From NCBI GenBank assembly GCA_016946835.1, contig JACVTC010000722.1, positions 1 to 10,838 on the forward strand: DNA of 10,838 nt, in the 5' to 3' direction. Under the pieces are notes generated by a model. The model did no database searches. It was not told where the DNA came from and saw nothing but the letters and a program-made list of their open reading frames with translations. This document shows positions 1-8,262 of this stretch, piece by piece; within the stretch, counting starts at the first letter, position 1, and each line of letters begins with the position of its first letter. A program made the position numbers and the translations under genes. This stretch comes from Neocallimastix lanati (nom. inval.). Lineage: Eukaryota > Neocallimastigomycota > Neocallimastigomycetes > Neocallimastigales > Neocallimastigaceae.

Positions 1-86
1 TTGTAAATATATTATTTAAAATTAATTAAATAAATTTTGTTAAATTAATGAATATTTAAAATTAAATTAAATAAATTTAATAAATA

Positions 87-1307
87 TTATATGTAATTAA
101 ATTCTGATAGTAATTGAAAAAAAGTTGGTTTTTTTGCAAATAATTTTTTTAAGTATTTATTAAAAGTTTCTGAAACATTATTTGTAATATGCTCAATATT
201 ATCATAATAGTTCCAATTTTCAGTTTCAAAGTTAATTAAATAAGTTTTTTTAAAATATTCTAAAAATTCTAAAAATTGAACATAATTATGTTCTTGGCAC
301 TCACTTTTTGTTTTACTATATATATCATATATATATTCAAGATTAATGAAAGGAAAGTTCGAAATATTATTATAATAAATATATAAATCTTTTATTTTTT
401 CTACTTTATCACCACATAATTCTTTTTTTTTTTTTTAATTTCTAATGCTCTTTTAAAATGCCATATACAGTATTTAATATTTGCGTTAATAAAAACTTTT
501 TGTGCAGCATTAGATACAGCTTTTTCAAAATCGCAATGAAATATTTTTGGTGTAATTTCAATACTATTATATTTACTAGAATTTTTTTTTATTTCTTCAA
601 ATAATATTTCATAAGTTGTTTGCTTTTTATTTTTTAATATAGAAAAGGAAGTAGTGTAAAAACAATTTAATTCTGTAACATAGGTTCTAGTTATGAATAC
701 TTGATAACTAAATATAGGTGCAATATAAAATGTGCCATCCGCAAAAATATGTTTATTTTTAGAAAATAATTCTGCTTGGAATGGAGATTGAAAAACAATT
801 AAATCATTATTTTTGAATATCATAAAATTTTCATCCCTTTTTGTTTTATAATATTTTGATTCATTGGGAATTTCATCAAATGATGTTATATCAGGAGGTA
901 GTTGTTTTCTTCTACTTCTTGTTACTTGGGATTTAATTGAATTATATCCTGGACATATAAGACCCATACCTTGAGAAATTTCATCATATGTACGTTTTAT
1001 ATTTACATTAAAAGGAATTGAACTTTTTGAAATTTCATCTTTAATTTTATTTTTTTACAATTGATTTAGCTGCTCCAAATTTATTTTCAAGATGATTATG
1101 TGAGTCATCATATTCTAAGATTTGATTCTCATTATTTAAAATAATGAAAGATGGACATTGATTTAATGTTTTATATTATGTACATTTATATTTTTTTGAA
1201 TTGTCTTTCCTTTTGGATGAAAGATTAAACTTATATTTTCTGTTTAAAATAATTTGTTCTTTTCCTCTATTAGTTTTGCTTATTTCAATTTCTAGATTTT
1301 TCTCCAT
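87..1307 (-). pseudogene. Broken FLYWCH zinc-finger MULE (Mutator-like) DDE transposase
   Basis: This is a cut-and-paste DNA transposase of the Mutator-like superfamily, acting in the nucleus on its own element. The start chosen is the ATG at 1307-1305. The N-terminal frame (1307 to 1050) encodes a FLYWCH-type zinc finger: TNRGKEQIILN, then a C42-x8-C51-x18-H70-x-H72 pattern (KYKC, QC, SHNH). The middle frame (open from 1054 to 401) carries the MULE core: ADGTF with Asp at 739-737, HCDFEKA with Asp at 532-530 (69 residues later), and the C-x2-H motif KYCIWHFKRAL. The C-terminal frame (422 to 87) adds NWNYYDN and TNNVSETFNK, whose Glu at 170-168 is the candidate third acidic residue. Lesions are a TAA stop at 1178-1176 inside the finger, a one-base frame change at the A7 run (1056-1050) and another at the A14 run (436-423). 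No convincing terminal inverted repeats or target-site duplication were found, and the 3' end may lie outside the window. The family is clear. Whether the lesions are biological or sequencing indels is open. Confidence 0.88.
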
Positions 1308-2040
1308 TTTTTTTTTTTTTTTTAATAAAAGTTTCTAATTAAATATTCTAATGATTAATTTTAATAATATATATTTTTAATTATATATACTTTAAATGAA
1401 GATTAATTATTCAAATATTATTTTTTAATTCTTCTATATTTTAAATAATTCCTTTTTTTAGTGTAACTGGATAAATATAAAGTATTTATAAGTTTATTAT
1501 ATTTTTTATTATATAAAGTATAAAAATTTTTATATTATAATTTTATATTTATTTTTATATTTAATAACTATTATAATTTTCATCATTATTATAAAAATAT
1601 TATTATTGATGTTTCTGTAATTATTGCTACAGTTTATATTATTTATTTATTATTTATTATATATTATTTATTATTAATTTATAAAATATTATAAGAAAAA
1701 CTTTTTACATTTTTCTTAAGTAGGTAAAATATTATTTTTATTAATTCATTTATATATATATTTGCAAATAATAATAATATTATTTATAATTTAATCGTCA
1801 TTATTATTATTAATGACAATCCTTTTATAATTATAGCAATAGTGTTTATATTATTATTTTTTTTATTAATTATATTACTATATTGTTTATTTTATTATTA
1901 TTTTTTTTTTTTATTATTATTTATCAATTTATTATTTATTTAAACAGATATTTGTAAAGCTATTTACACATGAAAAAAATTTTTTTAATATTTAAATATT
2001 TACTTCATAATTATAAATACATCAATATTAAAAATATTTA
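1308..2040. other. AT-rich intergenic stretch
   Basis: This stretch begins with the T tract ending at 1323, which abuts the transposase start, and continues as almost pure A/T with short ATT and TTA runs. I see no reading frame with coding character on either strand. It would contain the transposase promoter and any right terminal repeat, but no sequence here can be assigned to either with confidence. Confidence 0.6.
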
Positions 2041-2316
2041 ATTTTATTTATTTATTTATTTATTTAATAATTCTCAATTTGGCGAAAAGCAACTTGGCGA
2101 AAAGCAACTTGGCGAAATGCCACATTTTTTTAATACGCCACATGCTTTCAAAAAAATTGGCGAAAAGCAACTTGGCGAAATGCCCCACACCCATTTATTT
2201 ATTCATTTATTTATTTATTTAATAATTTTCAATTGGGTGAAATATAACCCTTTTTTTAATACGCTACATACTTTCAAAAAATTTAGCGAAAGGCAACATG
2301 GCGAAAGGCAACCACT
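2041..2316. repeat. Nested tandem repeat: 15-bp GGCGAAAAGCAACTT module in a ~126-bp unit
   Basis: The core GGCGAAAAGC (or a close variant) starts at 2081, 2096, 2111, 2159, 2174, 2285 and 2300, so within each cluster the spacing is exactly 15 bp. A larger unit is also duplicated. TTTA repeats, AATAATT-TCAATT, a T-run, AATACGC-ACAT-CTTTCAAAAAA and two 15-bp modules recur at a 126-bp offset (for example 2131 and 2257, 2159 and 2285, 2174 and 2300). The first copy has two extra 15-bp modules. The block is markedly richer in G+C than its surroundings. An open frame from 2117 to 2377 runs through it, and 15 and 126 are both multiples of three. However, the seven differences I compared between the unit copies all fall at codon positions 1 or 2, which argues against a conserved protein. 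Confidence 0.85.
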
Positions 2317-2318
2317 CC

Positions 2319-2365
2319 TTTTTTTTTTTTTTTTTAAGATTACCAAAAAAAAAAAAAAAAAAAAA
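2319..2365. repeat. T17 and A21 homopolymer pair
   Basis: Seventeen T (2319-2335), a 9-nt spacer and twenty-one A (2345-2365) follow the nested repeat directly. They could pair as a hairpin. No gene is associated. Confidence 0.8.
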
Positions 2366-2418
2366 GAAAGGTTTTGACTTTATCAATGATTTAGGGTTTA
2401 AGAAATAAACGTTCAAAA

Positions 2419-2458
2419 TCACGTTATGTCACGTTGCATCACATGATTTAACATGATA
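2419..2458. repeat. Four degenerate 10-bp units (TCACGTTATG-like)
   Basis: Units start at 2419, 2429, 2439 and 2449 and read TCACGTTATG, TCACGTTGCA, TCACATGATT and TAACATGATA. The first three share TCAC and the last two share ACATGAT. The period is about one helical turn. The block lies between the 15-bp repeat region and a T30 tract, past the 3' end of the minus-strand gene remnant. No factor can be named. Confidence 0.5.
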
Positions 2459-2499
<41 letters not shown>

Positions 2500-2922
2500 A
2501 ATCTATATTAATAAGAAATTATTATTATTATTTTTTTTATTTTTTTTTTACTTAGTTTTTTTTTTTTTTTTTTTTTTTAGAGTATTTAGTATTATTTAAA
2601 TTTTCTTAACCATTATGGAAGGAAAAAGGGTATTATGGACAAATAGTCCTAGTTTCATAATTTCATTGTTCACAATTTTTTAATTCCGTTTCATGGTTGG
2701 TTGGAATGAACTTCAAAATTTATCCCCAACTATCCAACCATTTCTTTTTACAATCTTTAACATGAGATCGCTTGTTTTGTAGGTTGGTCGGAGAAAGTGT
2801 CAGTTAAAGGAAGCGTTTTTTTTTTTTTTATTGTTGTTTTTTGTGGTTGTTGTTGTTAAACTGATAGACTAAGTACCTGTGTTTTTTTTTTTTTTTTTTT
2901 TTTTTGAATGGTGAAAATGATT

Positions 2923-2955
<33 letters not shown>

Positions 2956-3130
2956 GGTGTACATAAAGAAATAATTGTATAAAAATAGATAAAGAAATTT
3001 TTTTTTTGATTTCAGATTTATTTAAGATTTTTCCAACCGGGAATATCCAAACTTTTTCTTGTAAATTCATTAATAAAATAAAATAATATATAAAAAAAAA
3101 AAAAAGAGTATGAATTTCTTACTTTATGAA

Positions 3131-3161
<31 letters not shown>

Positions 3162-3254
3162 GGATAGGATTTGATTATGTTCGGAATGGAGGATAACTTT
3201 CTAAAGGGTATTTGTAGCTTTTAGGAGTATCTCTATTATGAGGTTTTTTCCATC

Positions 3255-3285
3255 CTAAATTTTGTTATTTTGCAATCAATCAATG

Positions 3286-3318
<33 letters not shown>

Positions 3319-3393
3319 GGGGGGGTAATTTACATTATGTGAAAAAAAAAAAAAAAAAATTCGAAATATTTTATTTATGTTTTCATGGTAAAC
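3255..3393 (-). other. Candidate intron joining GYLEKLGH to GWKKPHNRD
   Basis: On the minus strand the interval begins GTTTAC (3393 down) and ends AAATTTAG (at 3255), 139 nt. Removing it joins CATG to GATGG in frame, giving the continuous reading LEKLGHGWKKPHNRD. It removes a TGA stop, an A/T homopolymer cluster and the odd C8 run. The donor is not a strong GTA type. This is inference from frame continuity only. Confidence 0.35.
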
Positions 3394-3530
3394 CATGACC
3401 AAGTTTTTCTAGGTACCCGAACATCTTGGAATTAATAATCATTTATATCAATTCATTTAATTCATTTTATAATTTATAGGGATTTTCTGCTGAGGAATTT
3501 AGTATTCATAAATTTTTCATAAATCTTTCA

Positions 3531-3568
<38 letters not shown>

Positions 3569-3624
3569 CGTTTTTGTTTTTCATTAATATATGAGTTGTA
3601 TCGTTTTTATTAGTTTTTTAATTA

Positions 3625-3663
<39 letters not shown>

Positions 3664-3691
3664 CGGTTTGCTTTTGAATATAAAACATTTT

Positions 3692-3740
3692 CTAACTTGA
3701 ACAATCAAAATCATTTATACTTTCTTTATAAGTAACCTAC
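3692..3740 (-). other. Candidate short intron joining YEFNG to KMFYIQKQTE
   Basis: On the minus strand the 49-nt interval starts GTAGGT (3740 down) and ends CAAGTTAG (at 3692). Splicing it joins NSTYEFNG to KMFYIQKQTE in frame and removes a TAA stop at 3728-3726. Length and borders suit a fungal intron. No transcript support is visible here. Confidence 0.35.
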
Positions 3741-4058
3741 TCCATTAAATTCATAAGTAGAATTATTTGCATATTTCATTTCAATTTTTTTTTTTTTTTT
3801 CTTCTCAAAAAATTTTGTGAGAATTTTTTATTTACTATTGGTTATGGGCTCTGAGGCATCAGTATCAGATGTCCCAAATATTTTTTTTTGTTGTCTGTAT
3901 TATCATCAAACTAAGGAAATGCAAGACTCTGATGAATTTTTTTTCTTTTTTTTTTTAAATTTTCTTTATTATACATAGCTTGAAATTCATCGAAGGAAAC
4001 TTCACCATTAGATAGTTTTTCTTTATTTTCTTTATATTCAATATTTAAGAAGAGTTTG

Positions 4059-4094
<36 letters not shown>

Positions 4095-4177
4095 TTGGTT
4101 ATCAAATAAATTCTTGTTTACATATTTGCATATATGGCATAATTCATTATTATGAACTGGTAGGTTTTGAAATATGA

Positions 4178-4215
<38 letters not shown>

Positions 4216-5091
4216 ATTCAATGGAATCAATGGTCGTTAAGTCTTGGTGTTGACATGACGCTATTGCTTCTGTTAAAGTCAATAGTGCTATGAAAGTAGA
4301 TTTGATAATATTTTTTTATTCATGGTTTCATTAAGGAAATTTATCAACTATTTATGTTCCATCTGGATGTATTTAATCGCTTAGAGTCTTTGGGAAAAAA
4401 AAAAAAAAGATAAATATAATACTTTTAATTTTTTTTCCTATTCACCAAGGTTAGCATTATTTTCTAGTCATCATATCAAACATCTCTTTGATTCTCTTTG
4501 ATTAATAATATCCTGAGAATCTGAAAAATTTTTTTTTCTCTATCAAGGAATACATTCTTTTTCATTTAGTATTGATCAGAAGAGAATTTCTTTTTTTACT
4601 GTAATGGGTTGTTCAATTTCTGCATGATAATCAAATGAAGTGTTAAGTCTCTTGATATTAAAACAAATATAATCTATTATCGCTTTTTTTTTTTTTTGGG
4701 ACATTTGCATTAATAACTGAACATACTAAAGCATTCTCAATTTTCTCCAATTTTTCTTGAGGGTTTTAATATTCTGATTAGGTTATTTTTATTTATTTTT
4801 TTTATTTTTTTTCTTCCTAAAGCTTTCTTTTTAAAATTATATCGGATTGAACAAACTTTTAAAATTTTCTTTGATTTAAATATTGTTACTAATAAGGAAT
4901 TCTCATTCGTCAAAGTTATTTTTTTTATTAAGACGTTCTTTCGGTTTGAAATTTAATTTCTTGAGATATGTTTTATATTTAACAATAAAAAATGATTAAT
5001 TTAAATAAATAAAAAAAAAATACTAATCAACATAATCTTTACCATAATTTCTCTAAATTTTGGAAAAAAAAATATTATCACTGTCAATTTT

Positions 5092-5093
<2 letters not shown>

Positions 5094-5151
<58 letters not shown>
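5094..5151. repeat. (TAA)n microsatellite, about 19 copies
   Basis: This is an uninterrupted TAA/AAT trinucleotide run of 58 bp. It lies about 100 bp upstream of the N-terminal end of the minus-strand remnant. No reading frame with other coding character crosses it, so it is a simple sequence repeat rather than an Asn tract in a gene. Confidence 0.95.
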
Positions 5152-5153
<2 letters not shown>

Positions 5154-5500
5154 GAAACATAAAATAGTTAGCAGTTAAAATTTTTTCTATATATTTTTAG
5201 TACCATTAAAAATTGATTTAATTCTTTCATTTAATAAATAACAAAGAAGGAGAAAAAAAATAGAAAAGAGAAAAGTATCAATAAAAATGGCAACAATAAC
5301 AAACATTGAAAGATATTTAAAAAAAAAAAAATTAAAAAAAAAATCAAACATATTATGAAAAGTTATTTCAAAAAAAAAAAAAAGTAATAGCTAAAAAGAA
5401 AGAATGTGAAGGATTCTACCATTTTTCTTCCATTTCTTTTATTTTTTTTCCTTGCTTCTTTTATTCAATAAGGAAATAATTAATTTTTGATGTTCTTTAT

Positions 5501-5537
<37 letters not shown>

Positions 5538-5603
5538 CTATTCGTATATATATAAATGTTTCATATACAAAAGGTTAATTCATCAGGGAATAATATGTAA
5601 ATC

Positions 5604-5630
5604 CATAATAAAATATAAAATTTTATTATG
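5604..5630. repeat. Hairpin, 11-bp perfect stem, 5-nt loop
   Basis: The arms CATAATAAAAT (5604-5614) and ATTTTATTATG (5620-5630) are perfect reverse complements around ATAAA. In such AT-rich sequence short palindromes arise often by chance, so no role is assigned. Confidence 0.6.
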
Positions 5631-5748
5631 AAATTATGAAATCATAATATATATTAACAATAGAGTAGTATATAAAGTAATTTTATTCGATATTAAGAAA
5701 ATAAAAATTTAAAAAAATAACAAAGATGGTATTAATGAAATTCATGAT

Positions 5749-5780
5749 AATATAGGTCATTAAGAATATAGGTCATTAAG
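5749..5780. repeat. 16-bp exact tandem duplication
   Basis: AATATAGGTCATTAAG occurs twice head-to-tail (5749-5764 and 5765-5780), just before an A27 tract. It contains the only GGTC cluster nearby and looks like a recent slippage duplication. Confidence 0.85.
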
Positions 5781-5948
5781 AAAAGAATGAAAAAAAAAAA
5801 AAAAAAAAAAAAAAAATAGTTTATTTTTAATTTTTTCTTGATTATATTATTGATTAAGAAATATATTTAAGTGAAAAATAATAAAATATTATATGAAAAT
5901 TTAGTTTTTTTTAAATTTTTTTTTATTTTTATTTAATTTCATAGGAAT

Positions 5949-6008
5949 AATACTATTACTATATACTATCACTATTACTACTGTTACTACAAATACTAAT
6001 AATAATAG
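5949..6008. repeat. Imperfect ACT/ATT trinucleotide repeat
   Basis: ACT, ATT and AAT triplets alternate with interruptions (TACTATTACTATATACTATC and onward) over about 60 bp. The run is followed by a TA dinucleotide run. This is a degenerate microsatellite. Confidence 0.6.
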
Positions 6009-6301
6009 AATATATATATATATATATTTTAATTGTTGATTTTATTATTAATTTCATATAATTATTTAAAAGTTTTATCTTTGTTTTTTTACAAAAATTA
6101 TATTGTATAAAAAATAAAGTGAAATATATATTTTTACTATTGGACTTTATGTATTAAACATTTATTATTCCAAGTTTTAATTAAAAAAAATTTTAGGCAA
6201 GGTAAATAAAAAAAAAAGAAAAAACAAAACAAAAAAATAAAACAAAATAAAAATTAGAAAAAAAAAAATTAATAGTTTTATTCATTTTATTCATTGCTAT
6301 C

Positions 6302-6328
6302 TATTATTATTATTATTATTATTATTAC
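6302..6328. repeat. (TAT)9 microsatellite
   Basis: An uninterrupted TAT/ATT run of 27 bp inside the intergenic region. Confidence 0.9.
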
Positions 6329-6579
6329 CTTTTAATGGAAAAATTCTCAATTATATTGGAAAAAATGATAATATAGTTCTTTTTTTTTTTTTTTTTCTTT
6401 TATTTTAAAATATTAATTTTTTTAAAAAAATAATTTTGAATTATTAACAATCTTATATATTCTTAAAAAAATAAGAAAAAAGAAAAAAAAAAAACATTTA
6501 TTAATTAAAAACCTTATTAACAATACTTAACAATTACTTTATTGTTAACTGTAATTTATATTTTATAATATTATTATCA

Positions 6580-6656
6580 TCTTTTTTTTATTTTTATTTT
6601 TATTATTATTTTTATTATTATTTATTTATTTATTTATTTATTATTATTATTATTTA
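6580..6656. repeat. Mixed TTTA/TTA simple repeat
   Basis: T-rich sequence of alternating TTTTTA, TTA and TTTA units, including about five TTTA copies in a row. Low complexity with no coding potential. Confidence 0.7.
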
Positions 6657-7371
6657 AAAGTATTATATTTTTAAAATTTCTATAAAAATTTGACAATCAT
6701 TGATTACTTTTTTTAATATTTTAAAAATTTAATTTGGATATTCTAAATTGGAAAGAAAAAAATAATAGATCTTAAGTATCTCCCAATTTAATTCATTTCC
6801 TTATATATTTTTTAATATAAAGTAGGAATTAAATTATATCTTAATTTATGCCAATAGACATTATTAAAGAGATTAGATTATATAAAACTTTCCTTTTTTT
6901 TTTTTTTTTTTTATTATAAATAAAGAAGTGAGCATTACATATAACATATATGTATCTAGACTATATATGTAAATAAAATAAGGAGATCATCAAGTTTGTT
7001 CTAAAAAAGTCAATTATCATTATAATATAGGAGAAGAGAATATTGATTAGTAATATAAAAAATAAAAAAAAAAAATTTTTTTTCCTTTTTTTAAAGGAGA
7101 TTTATTTAGACTTTAAAAGGCAATAACCATAATTTTAGTAGTAATATTGTAAATATAAATTAGTATATTATAAGAAATGAATATATAACCATAATATTAA
7201 TAGATACACCAATATAATTTTCTTTTAAATTATATTAATATATAATAATTAATAATTAAAATGGAACATTATTATTTAATTTATTATTCAAGTATTTAAT
7301 AAAGGATTAAAAATTCAATAGAAATTTTTTTTTTTTTCCCAGACAATATTTTTAATTTAGGATATTAAAAA

Positions 7372-7840
7372 ATGACAAATAGCATTGAGACTAAATTTGA
7401 AGCAGATATATATATTTTAAATATTATAGGAAATTCATTATCATTAATTATTTATATCGTTTCTCAAATACTTTTAAAAAAATATATAATTAAATATATA
7501 AAATTTATTTTAAAATTTGTTTTAATAATAAATAATATTATAAATTTTAAAATTATTTAATAAATATCATAAATGAATATATTATGAGATTATTTGTATA
7601 TATATATAAACTATTATAAACCTTTTTTTTTGTAATAAAAATAATATGAAATAATGATTAAGAATTATAATTAGAATAAAAATATAATAATATTAAAAAT
7701 AATTACAATAATTACTACATAAATATGAATAATACGTAAGAATCAATCAAAATAAGAATTATGGTAATAATTATAATAAAGTCTTGAGTAATAATTGTAA
7801 CCTTGATGAAGTTTCCAATGGGCAGACTTCATACCAATAA
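7372..7840 (+). pseudogene. Remnant of a membrane (receptor-like) gene with Asn-rich C-terminal tail
   Basis: The start at 7372 (TTAAAAAATGACA) opens a 62-codon frame to 7560. A hydrophilic N-terminus (MTNSIETKFEADIY) is followed by a hydrophobic segment (ILNIIGNSLSLIIYIVSQIL), a basic loop (KKYIIKYIKF) and a second hydrophobic run. That resembles the first two transmembrane helices of a seven-helix receptor. After about 120 bp of stop-rich sequence, an Asn/Tyr-rich reading appears (KYNNIKNNYNNYYINMNN, 7680-7733). It then changes frame to NQNKNYGNNYNK and a polar end, NLDEVSNGQTSYQ, with a TAA at 7838-7840. I infer a receptor-like gene whose middle helices are deleted or degraded. Asn-rich tails are common in AT-rich eukaryotic genes, so the link between the two halves is unproven. 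The first part could also be an independent small membrane protein, or exon 1 of a spliced gene. Confidence 0.35.
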
Positions 7841-7848
7841 AAATTCAT

Positions 7849-7883
7849 TAATTGAATAAAAAAAAAATTTTTTTAATCAATTA
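7849..7883. terminator. Hairpin just past the receptor-like remnant
   Basis: TAATTGA (7849-7855) pairs with TCAATTA (7877-7883). After one mismatch the stem continues through TAAAAAAA against TTTTTTTA around a 3-nt loop. It begins 9 nt after the TAA at 7838-7840. It could mark a 3' untranslated region, but eukaryotic 3' ends do not need such a stem, so the role is tentative. Confidence 0.3.
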
Positions 7884-7946
7884 GTCATTTTATTGTTTTT
7901 ATTTTTAATATTTTATTTCAACAAAGCTATCCATATAAACTTTCCG

Positions 7947-7971
7947 TTATTATTATTATTATTATTATTAT
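7947..7971. repeat. (TTA)8 microsatellite
   Basis: An uninterrupted TTA/ATT run of about 25 bp, about 100 bp downstream of the receptor-like remnant. Confidence 0.9.
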
Positions 7972-8093
7972 CTTTAATATCAATTAATAAAATAATATGC
8001 ATAATTTTTTTTGCGACTTTTGCTTTTCAGTAGTATTGAGAATTTATAAAGATTAATTCTTTTACTTTTAAAAATTTCTATATATCAATATAT

Positions 8094-8131
8094 CAATATA
8101 TAATATATATAATATATATAATATATATAAA
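8094..8131. repeat. TATATAATA 9-bp tandem repeat
   Basis: Near-exact copies of an ATATATAAT unit run head-to-tail, after two copies of ATATCA. This is an A/T minisatellite. Confidence 0.65.
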
Positions 8132-8235
8132 TAATATATTTAAATAAATATAAATTAATATTTATATTGATAATATTTTTATTAGTGATATATTATGAAT
8201 ATATTAACATTAATATATAATTTTTATACTTAAAA

Positions 8236-8262
8236 AATAAATAAATAAATAAATAAATAAAT
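8236..8262. repeat. (AAAT)n tetranucleotide repeat
   Basis: About seven uninterrupted AAAT units, degrading into AAATGAAATAAAATAAAT. Confidence 0.85.

Larger units (their letters stand above)
2463..4214. repeat. Series of long T tracts, strand-biased
   Basis: T tracts on the plus strand occur at 2463-2492 (30), 2556-2578 (23), 2816-2829 (14), 2882-2905 (24), 2924-2952 (29), 3134-3161 (28), 3288-3317 (30, then G8), 3533-3568 (36), 3629-3663 (35), 3785-3800 (16), 4060-4090 (31) and 4182-4214 (33). Only one comparable A tract lies among them, at 3342-3359 (18). The tracts break up the minus-strand gene remnant, where they read as A, and therefore as Lys codons when translated. Some may sit in introns. 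Confidence 0.9.
2606..4995 (-). pseudogene. Decayed (or intron-split) gene with an EF-hand motif, family unassigned
   Basis: Protein-like fragments lie in order on the minus strand. They include KKLNFKPKERLNKKNNFDE (from 4980); NPQEKLEKIENALVCSVINA (4765 down), which shifts frame at the A14 run (4697-4684) into IIDYICFNIKRLNTSFDYHA (to 4576); KDSKRLNTSRWNIN (4394 down); and FNRSNSVMSTPRLNDH (to 4230). Further on come LPVHNNELCHICKYVNKNLF (4181-4092, with a C-x2-C), an EF-hand-like loop NGEVSFDEFQAMY (residues coded at 4021-3986), IFGTSDTDASEPITNSK (to 3831), MFGYLEKLGHG (3424 down), GWKKPHNRDTPKSYKYP (3255 down), TLPLTDTFSDQPTKQAI (2816 down), and a tract from 2755 to 2609 containing KKKWLDSW and FIPTNHETELKNC. 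At least ten stops and several frame changes interrupt it. The EF-hand suggests calcium binding, but loop positions 1 and 3 (E, L) are not canonical. The rest matches no family I can name. Strand and gene origin look fairly secure; function is not. Confidence 0.5.
5152..7371. other. AT-rich intergenic region
   Basis: About 2.2 kb without a supported gene. It holds T36 (5502-5537), A27 (5790-5816), T19 (6894-6912), a (TA) run (6010-6027) and several trinucleotide repeats listed separately. A purine-rich leader and an ATG at 5287 open only 23 codons (MATITNIERYL, then Lys-rich). A 200-300 bp stretch before 7372 would serve as promoter for the plus-strand receptor-like remnant, but I recognise no specific element. 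Confidence 0.55.

Noticed and set aside
6-1373. Possible terminal inverted repeats of the MULE element
   Set aside because: The match is A/T only with an indel; not distinguishable from background.
2117-2377. 86-codon plus-strand frame
   Set aside because: It is the translation of the nested repeat plus T17/A21 tracts; copy-to-copy changes are not synonymous.
2391-2400. Telomere-like TTAGGGTTTA
   Set aside because: Only one and a half units, not an array.
2828-3070. 80-codon minus-strand frame as an intact gene
   Set aside because: Mostly Lys runs from T tracts; only its first part (KVWIFPVGKILNKSEIK) looks real and is treated as part of the larger remnant.
5287-5358. ATG after a purine-rich leader, 23 codons
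   Set aside because: Too short and ends in Lys repeats; could be a first exon, but no downstream exon is evident.
6765-6893. Minus-strand fragment reading NNVYWHKLRYNLIPTLY
   Set aside because: Open length is within chance for this composition and no neighbouring fragments support a gene.
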